A DNA stretch of 64,000 bases from Neptunicella marina (GTDB lineage: Bacteria > Pseudomonadota > Gammaproteobacteria > Enterobacterales > Alteromonadaceae). The notes beneath the pieces are model-generated. The model did not search any database. It was not told the origin of the DNA and saw only the letters and a program-made list of their open reading frames with translations. Positions 41,631-49,434 of the stretch are shown here, piece after piece. The position numbers and the translations under genes are program-made. The stretch's first letter is position 1. Each line of letters begins with the position of its first letter. The DNA is taken from positions 228,707 through 292,706 of the forward strand of contig NZ_JACNEP010000006.1 in NCBI RefSeq assembly GCF_014270035.1. Direction: 5' to 3'.

Positions 41631-42827
41631 ATGCCAAATTCCGTGTTTGCATTTCACAGTTTTCAGCATGAATTAACCCGTATTGGTGACTGGTGGTGCA
41701 GCCATATGCCTGACCTTGAACATGGCGGATTTGGTGGACAATTTGATAATGATGGTTGTTTTCAGTTTAATGCAGATAAAGGCTTGGTATTAAACGCGCG
41801 AATTTTGTGGTTTTTTAGCGAAGCAGCAAATAGCTTACATCGCAATGACTATAAACTGATGGCACAACGTGCGTGGCAATATTTTGAACGCTATTTTGAT
41901 GATGCTGAGCAAGGTGGTGCCTACTGGTTATTAAATTATAAAGGACAGGTCGCCGATAATAAAAAACAGACCTATGGCCAGTGCTTTGCGATTTACGCTC
42001 TGTGTGCCTACTACAGATTAACTGGCGAACAGCACGCCCTTGAACTCGCCATTGATTATTTTGAATTGATTGAAGAGCATTGCCGCGACCCACTTTATGG
42101 TGGATATATCGAAGCCTGTACCCGCAACTGGCAACATATCGATGATATGCGCCTGAGTGAAAAAGAAAAAAATCACCCTAAATCACTTAATACCCATTTG
42201 CATTTACTTGAGGCGTACACAGCGTTACATAACGTGTTGCCACAGCCTCGTTATCGCCAGGCCCTGGTAAAATGTATAGACCTGTTTGTGCGCCATTTTA
42301 TTAATGCAGACGGCAGCAGTTTACGCATGTTTTTTGATATGCACTGGCATGACGCCAGTCAGGCAAACTCTTATGGTCATGATATTGAATGCAGTTGGTT
42401 ATTGTGGGATGCACTGCAAAGTGTTGATGATAATGAACTGACCGAACAAATTAAACCGCTTGTGCTTAATCTGGCAAAAAACTGTGCGCGCTGTGCGATT
42501 ACTGATGAAGGTAAGTTTGCCGAATTGCTTGAGTTCAGTAATGGACATAAAAGTGATCAGAGTGTGTGGTGGGTGCAAGCCGAGGCCATGGTTGGTTTTT
42601 ATAATGCGTATCAGATCAGCGGTGACAAATATTACCGACAACTGAGTGAGTCTGCATGGCATTACTGTTACCAACATCACTTTGACTTGCAATTTGGCGA
42701 ATGGTTTTGGTTTGGTAAAAATGCTCAAAATATCCAACAACAAACATATAAAGCCGGATTATGGAAAGGTCCTTATCATAATGGTCGCGCAATGATGGAA
42801 TTGAGCAAGCGAGTCAATCACAGGTAA
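41631..42827 (+). CDS. Cellobiose/mannobiose 2-epimerase (AGE family)
   Basis: A 398-residue cytoplasmic enzyme epimerising the reducing-end sugar of beta-1,4-disaccharides. Family marks: HGGFGGQFDNDG, QTYGQCFAIYAL, KSLNTHLHLLEAY, HDIECSWLLWDA and KGPYHNGRAMME, with the His residues used as acid/base catalysts. GGAGGGGGGAA precedes the ATG closely. It is divergent from the mannose-isomerase-like gene. In a mannan context it would turn mannobiose into mannosyl-glucose for a GH130 phosphorylase, which is not in this window. Confidence 0.87.
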   Translation: MPNSVFAFHSFQHELTRIGDWWCSHMPDLEHGGFGGQFDNDGCFQFNADKGLVLNARILWFFSEAANSLHRNDYKLMAQRAWQYFERYFDDAEQGGAYWLLNYKGQVADNKKQTYGQCFAIYALCAYYRLTGEQHALELAIDYFELIEEHCRDPLYGGYIEACTRNWQHIDDMRLSEKEKNHPKSLNTHLHLLEAYTALHNVLPQPRYRQALVKCIDLFVRHFINADGSSLRMFFDMHWHDASQANSYGHDIECSWLLWDALQSVDDNELTEQIKPLVLNLAKNCARCAITDEGKFAELLEFSNGHKSDQSVWWVQAEAMVGFYNAYQISGDKYYRQLSESAWHYCYQHHFDLQFGEWFWFGKNAQNIQQQTYKAGLWKGPYHNGRAMMELSKRVNHR

Positions 42828-42983
42828 CGTCCCTCTAAATCTCAAGCTCAGGCATAGTCCCCGAATTAACGCTCTGGAAACATTGATTTTATGGGTGTTT
42901 TTTCGTTCTAATGGCTAAAAAATGTTCGATAACAAATTTTTACAGCTTATTTCTGGCTAAAACGCGGTTTATCACTCTTAATT

Positions 42984-43014
42984 AACAGTGGAGTAAGGAG
43001 TACTCCCTGTTTTT
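42984..43014 (+). terminator. Probable terminator downstream of the epimerase
   Basis: A two-part stem AACAG/CTGTT and GGAGT/ACTCC (42984-42994, 43002-43011) is followed by a short T-run. It lies about 155 nt after the stop codon. Confidence 0.55.
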
Positions 43015-43090
43015 GTCACCGATGTTGCAACATGATGCTGATATTGTTGGGTGAACAATTATGCGAATCAGGCTGCTCGCATAGGGGGGA

Positions 43091-43867
43091 ATGATGTTAG
43101 ATTCACTAAAATCCAAAGCTCGCTCTCGAGCGATTGCCGATCTCAAAGTACTGACGGTCGCCTTTATTTTATCTTTTCTGGTTTTTGCCTCGTTTGATGT
43201 CCTTGAATATATGGTTGAATTCGCCCATCAACATGAGCAGTTTGAAATAGATGAGTTAATAGGGGCGTCTTTTATTATCGCAATTTTGTTTGGCATCTTT
43301 TCCTACCGCCGTTGGCAGGATGTTAAAAAGCTGTCCCTGTACTGTGAAGAATTGTCGATGATTGATCCCATCACCTTGTTACCTAATCGTCGTGTGATTA
43401 ATCGCTTATTTGAAGATATTGAGAATGAAAAACAGCAGGATGTTTTTCCACTATCGCTGGCACTGGTTGATATCAGCGGCCTGGAGACCTTACAGGCACA
43501 ATATGGTAATACTGTTGCAGAGCAGGCGTTACTGGAATTGTTTTATCGTTACAGTATGCTTCTGGAAAAAGACCAGTTAATTAGTTACCGCAATACTAAC
43601 CAGTGTTTGCTCTATTGTCCTAAAACCGATGAATTGCAAGCAGAGCGTTTATGTGAAGATGTACTGGACATTGAACTCGAATCTCATAAAAGCACGTTAA
43701 GTTTATTGTCGGTTAAAGCCGTATCAGTGACATTAAACAATGCCGACCAACTGGATGATGTTTTTGAGAAGCTGGAAGATTTACTCTGCTTAGCCCGCTT
43801 TGAATCCGACCTTTTACAATATCGTAAGATGGAGCAACAACAGGCGCTGGAAACTGCAGAATCATAA
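43091..43867 (+). CDS. Membrane protein with degenerate GGDEF domain
   Basis: A 258-residue protein with two N-terminal helices (about 21-40 and 57-72) and a GGDEF-fold domain (about 85-250) recognised by MIDPITLLPNRRVINRLFEDI and LSLALVDISGLETLQAQYG. The active-site loop reads SYRNTNQCLLYC where RYGGDEF would be expected, so cyclase activity is very unlikely; it may bind GTP or c-di-GMP or act as a structural partner. ATG 43094 is equally possible as start. The next gene begins 11 nt after the stop, with a strong Shine-Dalgarno, so the two form an operon. Confidence 0.78.
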   Translation: MMLDSLKSKARSRAIADLKVLTVAFILSFLVFASFDVLEYMVEFAHQHEQFEIDELIGASFIIAILFGIFSYRRWQDVKKLSLYCEELSMIDPITLLPNRRVINRLFEDIENEKQQDVFPLSLALVDISGLETLQAQYGNTVAEQALLELFYRYSMLLEKDQLISYRNTNQCLLYCPKTDELQAERLCEDVLDIELESHKSTLSLLSVKAVSVTLNNADQLDDVFEKLEDLLCLARFESDLLQYRKMEQQQALETAES

Positions 43868-43878
43868 AGGAGAACTAT

Positions 43879-44391
43879 GTGCAGGCACGCACGAGTGAGC
43901 AGGAAAAGCTGGAACTTGAACATCAGGCAGCCAAACTTTTTATGCGCGCCTATGAAAAAACCACAGGAACGCCAATACGCCATTTGTGGCATAACAAACC
44001 CAGTAAACCCGATGCATCCTGTTTGTTGGATGGTAAAAAACTCGATTTAGAAATTGCCCATCTGTACGGCAGTGAAAAGGAAGCGATGAAAATTCTGGGG
44101 CGCGAGTTGTCTCGTGCTACCCGCGAAGCGTTACGCGAACTCGAATGTTCCTGTACGCCAGATAAAAGATTACTCACGGCGTTAAATCGTATTTTATTAA
44201 ATAAATCAAAAAAGCATTATCACACCAAACGTGTATGGTTGGTTCTGCGTAACGCACATCCGGCCTGGGACGCCGGGCAAATTATGGCTCAACGGGAGTT
44301 TATAGAGATACCCATCACACATCCTTTTGAGCAGATCTGGATTGTCGCTGATTGGCGGGCTAAAAGTGGCATCCTCAGATTGTACCCCTGA
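43879..44391 (+). CDS. Conserved protein, possible PD-(D/E)XK-like fold
   Basis: A 170-residue soluble protein beginning at GTG 43879 (AAAGGAG 6 nt upstream). The centre, KPDASCLLDGKKLDLEIAHLYG (about residues 46-67), has an Asp in a PD context followed 14 residues later by L-E-I-A, similar to the metal-binding core of PD-(D/E)XK nucleases but with Ala in place of the Lys. The rest is basic and helical. Function is not recognised. It is coupled to the degenerate GGDEF gene. Confidence 0.6.
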   Translation: MQARTSEQEKLELEHQAAKLFMRAYEKTTGTPIRHLWHNKPSKPDASCLLDGKKLDLEIAHLYGSEKEAMKILGRELSRATREALRELECSCTPDKRLLTALNRILLNKSKKHYHTKRVWLVLRNAHPAWDAGQIMAQREFIEIPITHPFEQIWIVADWRAKSGILRLYP

Positions 44392-44418
44392 GCTATCTCA
44401 TCAACCTGACTACTTTAA

Positions 44419-45159
44419 TTACCCGTTGAAATATCCATCCGGAATCTGTCCTCCGGTAGCCTGTAATGGCAACAAACTGTTGGCGCTGGTTACCCACACC
44501 GCAATGGCCAGTGAGCCAACTTGTTGTGGAATTGGCGGTAACTGCCAGTGGCCACTGGTTTCTCCCTGAGAGGATAACAAGTACTTAACGTGTTTAAGGA
44601 CCACAAAGTCTTCTACCAGAGAACGACCGTGATTTTCTCCTGCATCTACTTTGGTACTGGCATTTAGGCCAAGTAACGCGATATGTACATCCTGATTAGT
44701 ATCTGCCTGACTGTAACTGACACTGACGTCGTTATTTTCAAAGGTGACAGACAATATCCCGGCTGGCTGTTCGTCAATTGGCAATGACTTGCCATTAAAC
44801 CAGCCGCGCCACTCCCGGCCGTTGATGAAAAATCCCGGAGTGTATACCGCACTGCTCAGGCCTTGCTCGGCAAAAGTACGTTGGCGCTTTGAATAATCGG
44901 CCGATGAAAATGGATCGCGCCAGCCAAGGTCATTCCAGTAATCAACATGAAACACTGCGGGTACAACTTTATCCCACAATACAGGACTATGTTTCAGGCG
45001 GCTTAGCCAGATTTCTGCCGGTGGACAACTACTGCAACCTTGTGACGAATATAGTTCCAGCAATTGGACCTGCTCTTCGCCTGATTGAAAATGTAATGTT
45101 TGCTGAGCGAAAGTCTTAAAATTAAACACTATCAGAAAAACAATAACCAAATAACGCAT
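44419..45159 (-). CDS. DUF1223 family exported thioredoxin-like protein
   Basis: A 246-residue exported protein with signal peptide MRYLVIVFLIVFNFKTFAQ. The DUF1223 motif LLELYSSQGCSSCPPAE carries a CxxC-type pair (Cys-Ser-Ser-Cys) in a thioredoxin-like fold. The start is set at 45159 because the upstream ATG at 45222 would put 21 polar residues before the signal peptide. It is probably a periplasmic redox protein; partner unknown. It lies on the same strand as the halogenase cluster, about 120 nt downstream. Confidence 0.82.
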   Translation of the reverse strand: MRYLVIVFLIVFNFKTFAQQTLHFQSGEEQVQLLELYSSQGCSSCPPAEIWLSRLKHSPVLWDKVVPAVFHVDYWNDLGWRDPFSSADYSKRQRTFAEQGLSSAVYTPGFFINGREWRGWFNGKSLPIDEQPAGILSVTFENNDVSVSYSQADTNQDVHIALLGLNASTKVDAGENHGRSLVEDFVVLKHVKYLLSSQGETSGHWQLPPIPQQVGSLAIAVWVTSANSLLPLQATGGQIPDGYFNG

Positions 45160-45279
45160 AGGGAACTCTTTGAGTAAGTCATGCTTAACAGACCGGTTAA
45201 CCTGGCGTTTTATGTCAGGCATGCAAGTTTGTTTTTGGATGTACCAAGTGTAGGCAGTAAATTGTCTGCCAGAGCGTTT

Positions 45280-45984
45280 TTATTGGTGGGGGTCGATAAA
45301 ACTACTGATACTCAGGCGTCCATTACGTGGATCTGCACTGAAATTACTGTGAGCAGGAATGACGCCTGAATGTAAACAGTTTCTGCGGTACACAATCATA
45401 CGGTTGAATAGACCGGGTTGGTGATGTATTTGCTCAAACAAGGCCGTATCACCATTAATGTAACCATCGCTGGCTTTAGGAATATTGTCTGTGCCGTTTT
45501 CACTTTCAAGAGACTGAAAGTATTCAATTCGGCGCGATTCGTCGATAAATTCGTAACCGGTCTTTCGATGCCGGTAAAAGGCGGTGCCGCCCTGATTATC
45601 ATGGAATAAATAAAATACCGCCGCCAACGTCTGAGGTTCCACTGCATCAAAATGCGGAATGCGTTGCAGCAGTTTGAGCTGGTTGGGTGGTGTGGTGACC
45701 AGCGAATAATGGCAAACGGATAAGCCCAGTTTAAGTTGCTGCTCACCCCAAAAATGATCCTGATGCTGGCTAACTTGTTGCAACAATAGTTGGGCAAATT
45801 GCATGGGTGCTTTCGCCCTTATTCCCGGATAAAAGGGGGAATTAGCTTCAAAGTGACAACTTGCCGCATCTTCGATCATGGCGGGGGCTTGCGCAATAAA
45901 ATTATCAAATACCAGCATGGGCAAATTTTCGTCACCGTAGTGTAATCGGCTTACTTTGCATTCGTCGCTGATTGATAATTGCAT
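45280..45984 (-). CDS. DUF6445 family protein (2OG-Fe(II) oxygenase-like)
   Basis: A 234-residue soluble protein of the DUF6445 kind, which accompanies tryptophan-halogenase-like genes in TonB-receptor loci. A possible iron site is visible: His-x-Asp in RIPHFDAVEP and a later His in CLHSGVIP, followed by Arg in NGRLSISSFI for 2-oxoglutarate. It is the last gene of the halogenase operon, 7 nt after the halogenase stop. Substrate unknown; the oxygenase call rests on motif spacing. Confidence 0.75.
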   Translation of the reverse strand: MQLSISDECKVSRLHYGDENLPMLVFDNFIAQAPAMIEDAASCHFEANSPFYPGIRAKAPMQFAQLLLQQVSQHQDHFWGEQQLKLGLSVCHYSLVTTPPNQLKLLQRIPHFDAVEPQTLAAVFYLFHDNQGGTAFYRHRKTGYEFIDESRRIEYFQSLESENGTDNIPKASDGYINGDTALFEQIHHQPGLFNRMIVYRRNCLHSGVIPAHSNFSADPRNGRLSISSFIDPHQ

Positions 45985-45991
45985 TCTGGAT

Positions 45992-47485
45992 TTAGCTCAT
46001 TGCTGGTGCAGCGCAATACTGCTTTATAAAATCACGGTGCAGTGGCATTTTATCCGCAACGGTCATAATACTATCACGCATGTTATTTAAGTACTGACTC
46101 AATTCCTGATCCGTCATGGTGCTGAATATTTGGTGCCATGACTGAGGATAAATGCCTTGTCCTAACATTACGTGTGTCCAGGACTCCAGGCGGAATAACT
46201 CTCGTTCGTTCTGAAACGCATGCCCCTGCTCTTTGAACAACTCAATTCGGTGTGCCAGCGAATCAGGGATCTTCATATTACGACAATAACGCCAGAACTC
46301 ACTGTCATCTCTTTGAGTCACGTGATAGTGCAAAATAATAAAATCACGCACATTTTCCAGCTCTTCTGTTGATTGCTGATTATATTCATCCACTACCGAC
46401 TGGGTAATGCCATTGAAAGGAAACATGCGCATTAAACGAATAATGCCATTCATAAACAAATAAATGCTGGTTGACTCCAGTGGCTCAACAAATCCGCTGG
46501 ATAGACCCAGCGCCAGACAGTTTTTGTTCCAGAATTGTTTTCTGCGCCCGGTTTTATAACGGATAAAACGTGGATGATTGATCGGCGCCTGATCGAGATT
46601 AGCTAGCAGCAGTTTTTCGGCCTCGGTTTCCTGCATATATTGACTACAAAAAACCAGACCATTGCCGGTACGATGTTGAAGAGGAATCCGCCACTGCCAC
46701 CCACTCTGATGGGCGATCGCACGGGTATAAGGTAACATGACCGGATCAAATTCAGTTTGCACGGCAACGGCGGTATCACAGGGTAACCAATGCGACCAAT
46801 CCTGATAACCCGTCTTCAGGGTTTGTTCGATTAACAGGCCTTTAAAACCAGTGCAATCAATAAACAAATCGCCATCAATTGTCTGTCCGTTTGCCAGTTG
46901 CAGCGATTTAATATCGCCACTTGGGTGTTGTGTCACATGTTCTATCTGACCTTCAATGCGTTTAACCCCCAGTTTTTCACTGAACTGTCGCAAAAACAGT
47001 GCATATTTACCTGCATCAAGATGGTAGGCAAAATTGATTTTTCCCGCTTTATCTATGGCAAATTTATGTTGTTCTGCAGCTTTTAACTCTAAACAATAAT
47101 CGCTGTAAGGTGCAGTAATACCGCGGGTTTGACCATGTAACCAAAAATGCTGAAACTCAGCCAGATAGCTACTTTGCCCGGTGGTGCCGAAGGGGTGAAT
47201 GTAAGATTCACCTTGTTTACCCCAATTTTCAAACGAAATACCCAGTTTGAAGGTAGCTTCAGTCGCGCGCATGAATTCCTGTTCATCGATACCGAGCAGG
47301 GAGTGAAATACACGCATCGGGGGAATGGTGGCTTCTCCAACACCCACGGTGCCGATTGCTTCAGATTCAATAAGCGTGACATCAACCAAAGGACTAAGCT
47401 TTTTACTTAATGCTGCCGCCGCGACCCAGCCCGCGGTACCACCACCGGCTATCACTATTTTTTTTACAGCTTGTTGCATATCCAC
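45992..47485 (-). CDS. Tryptophan 7-halogenase-family flavin-dependent protein
   Basis: A 497-residue FAD-binding protein of the PrnA/RebH family. Present are the dinucleotide-binding GGGTAGWVAAAAL (about 14-26), the catalytic Lys in ATFKLG, the WxWxIP motif as GWQWRIPL and the catalytic Glu region SSGFVEPLESTSIYLF. In PUL-linked members the real substrate is unknown and is probably not free tryptophan. It lies between the cupin-like and DUF6445 genes with short gaps (14 and 7 nt). Confidence 0.88.
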   Translation of the reverse strand: MDMQQAVKKIVIAGGGTAGWVAAAALSKKLSPLVDVTLIESEAIGTVGVGEATIPPMRVFHSLLGIDEQEFMRATEATFKLGISFENWGKQGESYIHPFGTTGQSSYLAEFQHFWLHGQTRGITAPYSDYCLELKAAEQHKFAIDKAGKINFAYHLDAGKYALFLRQFSEKLGVKRIEGQIEHVTQHPSGDIKSLQLANGQTIDGDLFIDCTGFKGLLIEQTLKTGYQDWSHWLPCDTAVAVQTEFDPVMLPYTRAIAHQSGWQWRIPLQHRTGNGLVFCSQYMQETEAEKLLLANLDQAPINHPRFIRYKTGRRKQFWNKNCLALGLSSGFVEPLESTSIYLFMNGIIRLMRMFPFNGITQSVVDEYNQQSTEELENVRDFIILHYHVTQRDDSEFWRYCRNMKIPDSLAHRIELFKEQGHAFQNERELFRLESWTHVMLGQGIYPQSWHQIFSTMTDQELSQYLNNMRDSIMTVADKMPLHRDFIKQYCAAPAMS

Positions 47486-47499
47486 GCGGACCTTAATCG

Positions 47500-48537
47500 T
47501 TAACGGTTGAGTTTATTAAGTAACATGGCACGCAGACTGCGTGCTTTTTGTGGGTCGAGTTCACCCAGATACCCCTGAGCCTGTTCGGGTAAATGCGCTG
47601 CGGCCTTGCCGGTGTTATCAAAAATGTAGTAATCAAACAAATGTTTCCATGCACGTTTTTCGTGTTCCGGTTTATGTCGCATACTTAACATGGCGTGATA
47701 CAACACATTCATTGCTGCTCCACAATAAAGAGGTGACTCGCTCCACCAGTAATTTACCAGAACGTTAAAGTTTGCCAGTCCTTCGACCTGATGCCACCAC
47801 ATGGAGGGTAAATACAGTACGTCACCCGGTTCCAGTTTTGCTATTTCGGCATGATCCAGAGCGATTTTAAAGTTGGGATATTTGTCAAAATCCGGATTGT
47901 CAAAGTCCACCATGCTCAATGCCTGCCCACCCGGGGTTAAATGCAGTGGGCCGGGATACAGGTTTTCCACCTGACTGGGAGGGAACAAGGTAAAGCGGCG
48001 TTTGCCCATAATGCAGCAGGCCAGATTATCTGAGGCATCATAATGAGCACAAGCTGTGGTTTTGTTACCAATCCAGATGCTAACCCGGTTGGATTCCAGC
48101 GGAATATCGCTTTGGGGGCGGGGAATGGTTAAATCATTGTGTTCCCGCAAACCAGGAAAATGGGTATCAATCACATTTGAGGCAATATATAACGAAGGGG
48201 GATTAGGCTGATCTTCCACCTCAATCAAACGTTCTAAGAAGGCATCAACCTGTACTTGTTCAGATTGATAATTGAGCTGTGTTGCGTCTTCGTTATAAAA
48301 AAAACGTCCTTTAATATCGCTTCCACCTACATAAGCAAACGAAGGTTTTCCATTATAGTAGGGCGTTAAATAATCGACGACTTTGCGACTAGACTGTTTG
48401 CCTAGCATGACCAGAGGCCAGTGTTTTACCACACCTTTCAAAATTACCGGAGATTGACCATTAATGGCCTCTTTTGGAATTTTTCCCGGTGGTAAATTGT
48501 TGATGACCGGTGTCTGGCGACTGATTTTAACTGTCAT
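47500..48537 (-). CDS. Cupin-like (JmjC-type) Fe(II)/2-oxoglutarate dioxygenase
   Basis: A 345-residue cupin_8 protein. The iron ligands His-x-Asp are in CAHYDASDNLACCIMGKRRFTLFPP and the distal His probably in WWHQVEG. Such enzymes hydroxylate protein side chains; the target here is unknown. ATG 48537 is chosen because it follows the SapC stop by one base; an upstream ATG at 48579 would overlap sapC. It is the second gene of the SapC-cupin-halogenase-DUF6445 operon. Confidence 0.85.
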   Translation of the reverse strand: MTVKISRQTPVINNLPPGKIPKEAINGQSPVILKGVVKHWPLVMLGKQSSRKVVDYLTPYYNGKPSFAYVGGSDIKGRFFYNEDATQLNYQSEQVQVDAFLERLIEVEDQPNPPSLYIASNVIDTHFPGLREHNDLTIPRPQSDIPLESNRVSIWIGNKTTACAHYDASDNLACCIMGKRRFTLFPPSQVENLYPGPLHLTPGGQALSMVDFDNPDFDKYPNFKIALDHAEIAKLEPGDVLYLPSMWWHQVEGLANFNVLVNYWWSESPLYCGAAMNVLYHAMLSMRHKPEHEKRAWKHLFDYYIFDNTGKAAAHLPEQAQGYLGELDPQKARSLRAMLLNKLNR

Positions 48538-48538
48538 G

Positions 48539-49285
48539 TTACTCGCCTGTCTGGCTGTCCTGGTTATTTTTGCGTTCAATTAATTTGCCAATATTACTGG
48601 TTGAAGCAACAACAGCGTAAGCCAAAGATAAAAATCCCTGCTGATTTAATTGTTGTAATTGTTCAGCAGACAAATTGCGCAGAGCGTTTTCATTAATGGT
48701 GTAATTACCAACCAGGGAGCGTTTCTCACCTGATTTAAGTTCAAAATTAATATTAACCGGCTCGATAAGTCCACAGCTTTCAAATGCCGTGAACATGGCG
48801 GATTGCATTTGAATACCCTGGTGCAAAACCTCCAGTAGTTTAGATATGTGCTGTAGATAGGGGCTGTTGCCTCCCTGTTCGAGAAACAATTCTGCACCTT
48901 GCTGTTCATTTACTTTAGGGTGTTGCATATCGATATGTACAACCGGTGTTTTGACGGCTTCGCCTTGTTCCTGCTGAGTTTGATAACCAATCATAAAGGG
49001 ACCACGTGCCACACTGGCCGGCACATAAAATGCTGCCCAGCCACTTGGATGAGTGGCATCTAAATACACATTTTCGTTTTGTTCGGTGCCAAGTAATACC
49101 GTGGCCTGAAACTGGTTTGAGTCGGCATCTTTACGAAATAAAATTGCATACTCTTTTTGTAATTCAATAAATTCAGTTGGAAATACCTGAACACTGGCAA
49201 CCGCATCACCTAACTCAGCACTAAATGAAGCAATAACCCGGGTACTCTGATGTTGGATATTATTAAGTAAAACTGTTTGAGACAT
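48539..49285 (-). CDS. SapC family protein
   Basis: A 248-residue protein of the SapC family (S-layer-related in Campylobacter; role in TonB-receptor loci unknown). Features: AVASVQVFPTEFIELQKEYAILFRKD near residue 28, a central GPFMIGYQ and a C-terminal SaPC-like part LRNLSAEQLQQLNQQGFLSLAYAVVAS. No signal peptide. It is first in the four-gene operon downstream of the TonB-dependent receptor and is separated from it by a terminator. Confidence 0.82.
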   Translation of the reverse strand: MSQTVLLNNIQHQSTRVIASFSAELGDAVASVQVFPTEFIELQKEYAILFRKDADSNQFQATVLLGTEQNENVYLDATHPSGWAAFYVPASVARGPFMIGYQTQQEQGEAVKTPVVHIDMQHPKVNEQQGAELFLEQGGNSPYLQHISKLLEVLHQGIQMQSAMFTAFESCGLIEPVNINFELKSGEKRSLVGNYTINENALRNLSAEQLQQLNQQGFLSLAYAVVASTSNIGKLIERKNNQDSQTGE

Positions 49286-49378
49286 AACACACTGCTCATT
49301 TCATAAGGTGGCTTTTGTGCCACCGTTTTAGTTAAATTTTATTTAACCACAGACAGTTAGGTAATTAAAATTGCGGAA

Positions 49379-49402
49379 ATAAAAGCCGCTCGAAAGCGGC
49401 TT
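49379..49402 (-). terminator. Terminator of the TonB-dependent receptor gene
   Basis: On the minus strand AAGCCGCT-TTCG-AGCGGCTT, with a stable TTCG loop, is followed by TTATTT. It lies between the receptor stop (49435) and the SapC start. Confidence 0.8.
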
Positions 49403-49434
49403 CTATTGTTTTTGTCAAACCTAATGTCTGAACC

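Noticed and set aside
43950..44177. Antisense reading frames inside genes (many across the window)
   Set aside because: They lie opposite well-supported genes, lack ribosome sites and show no family motif.
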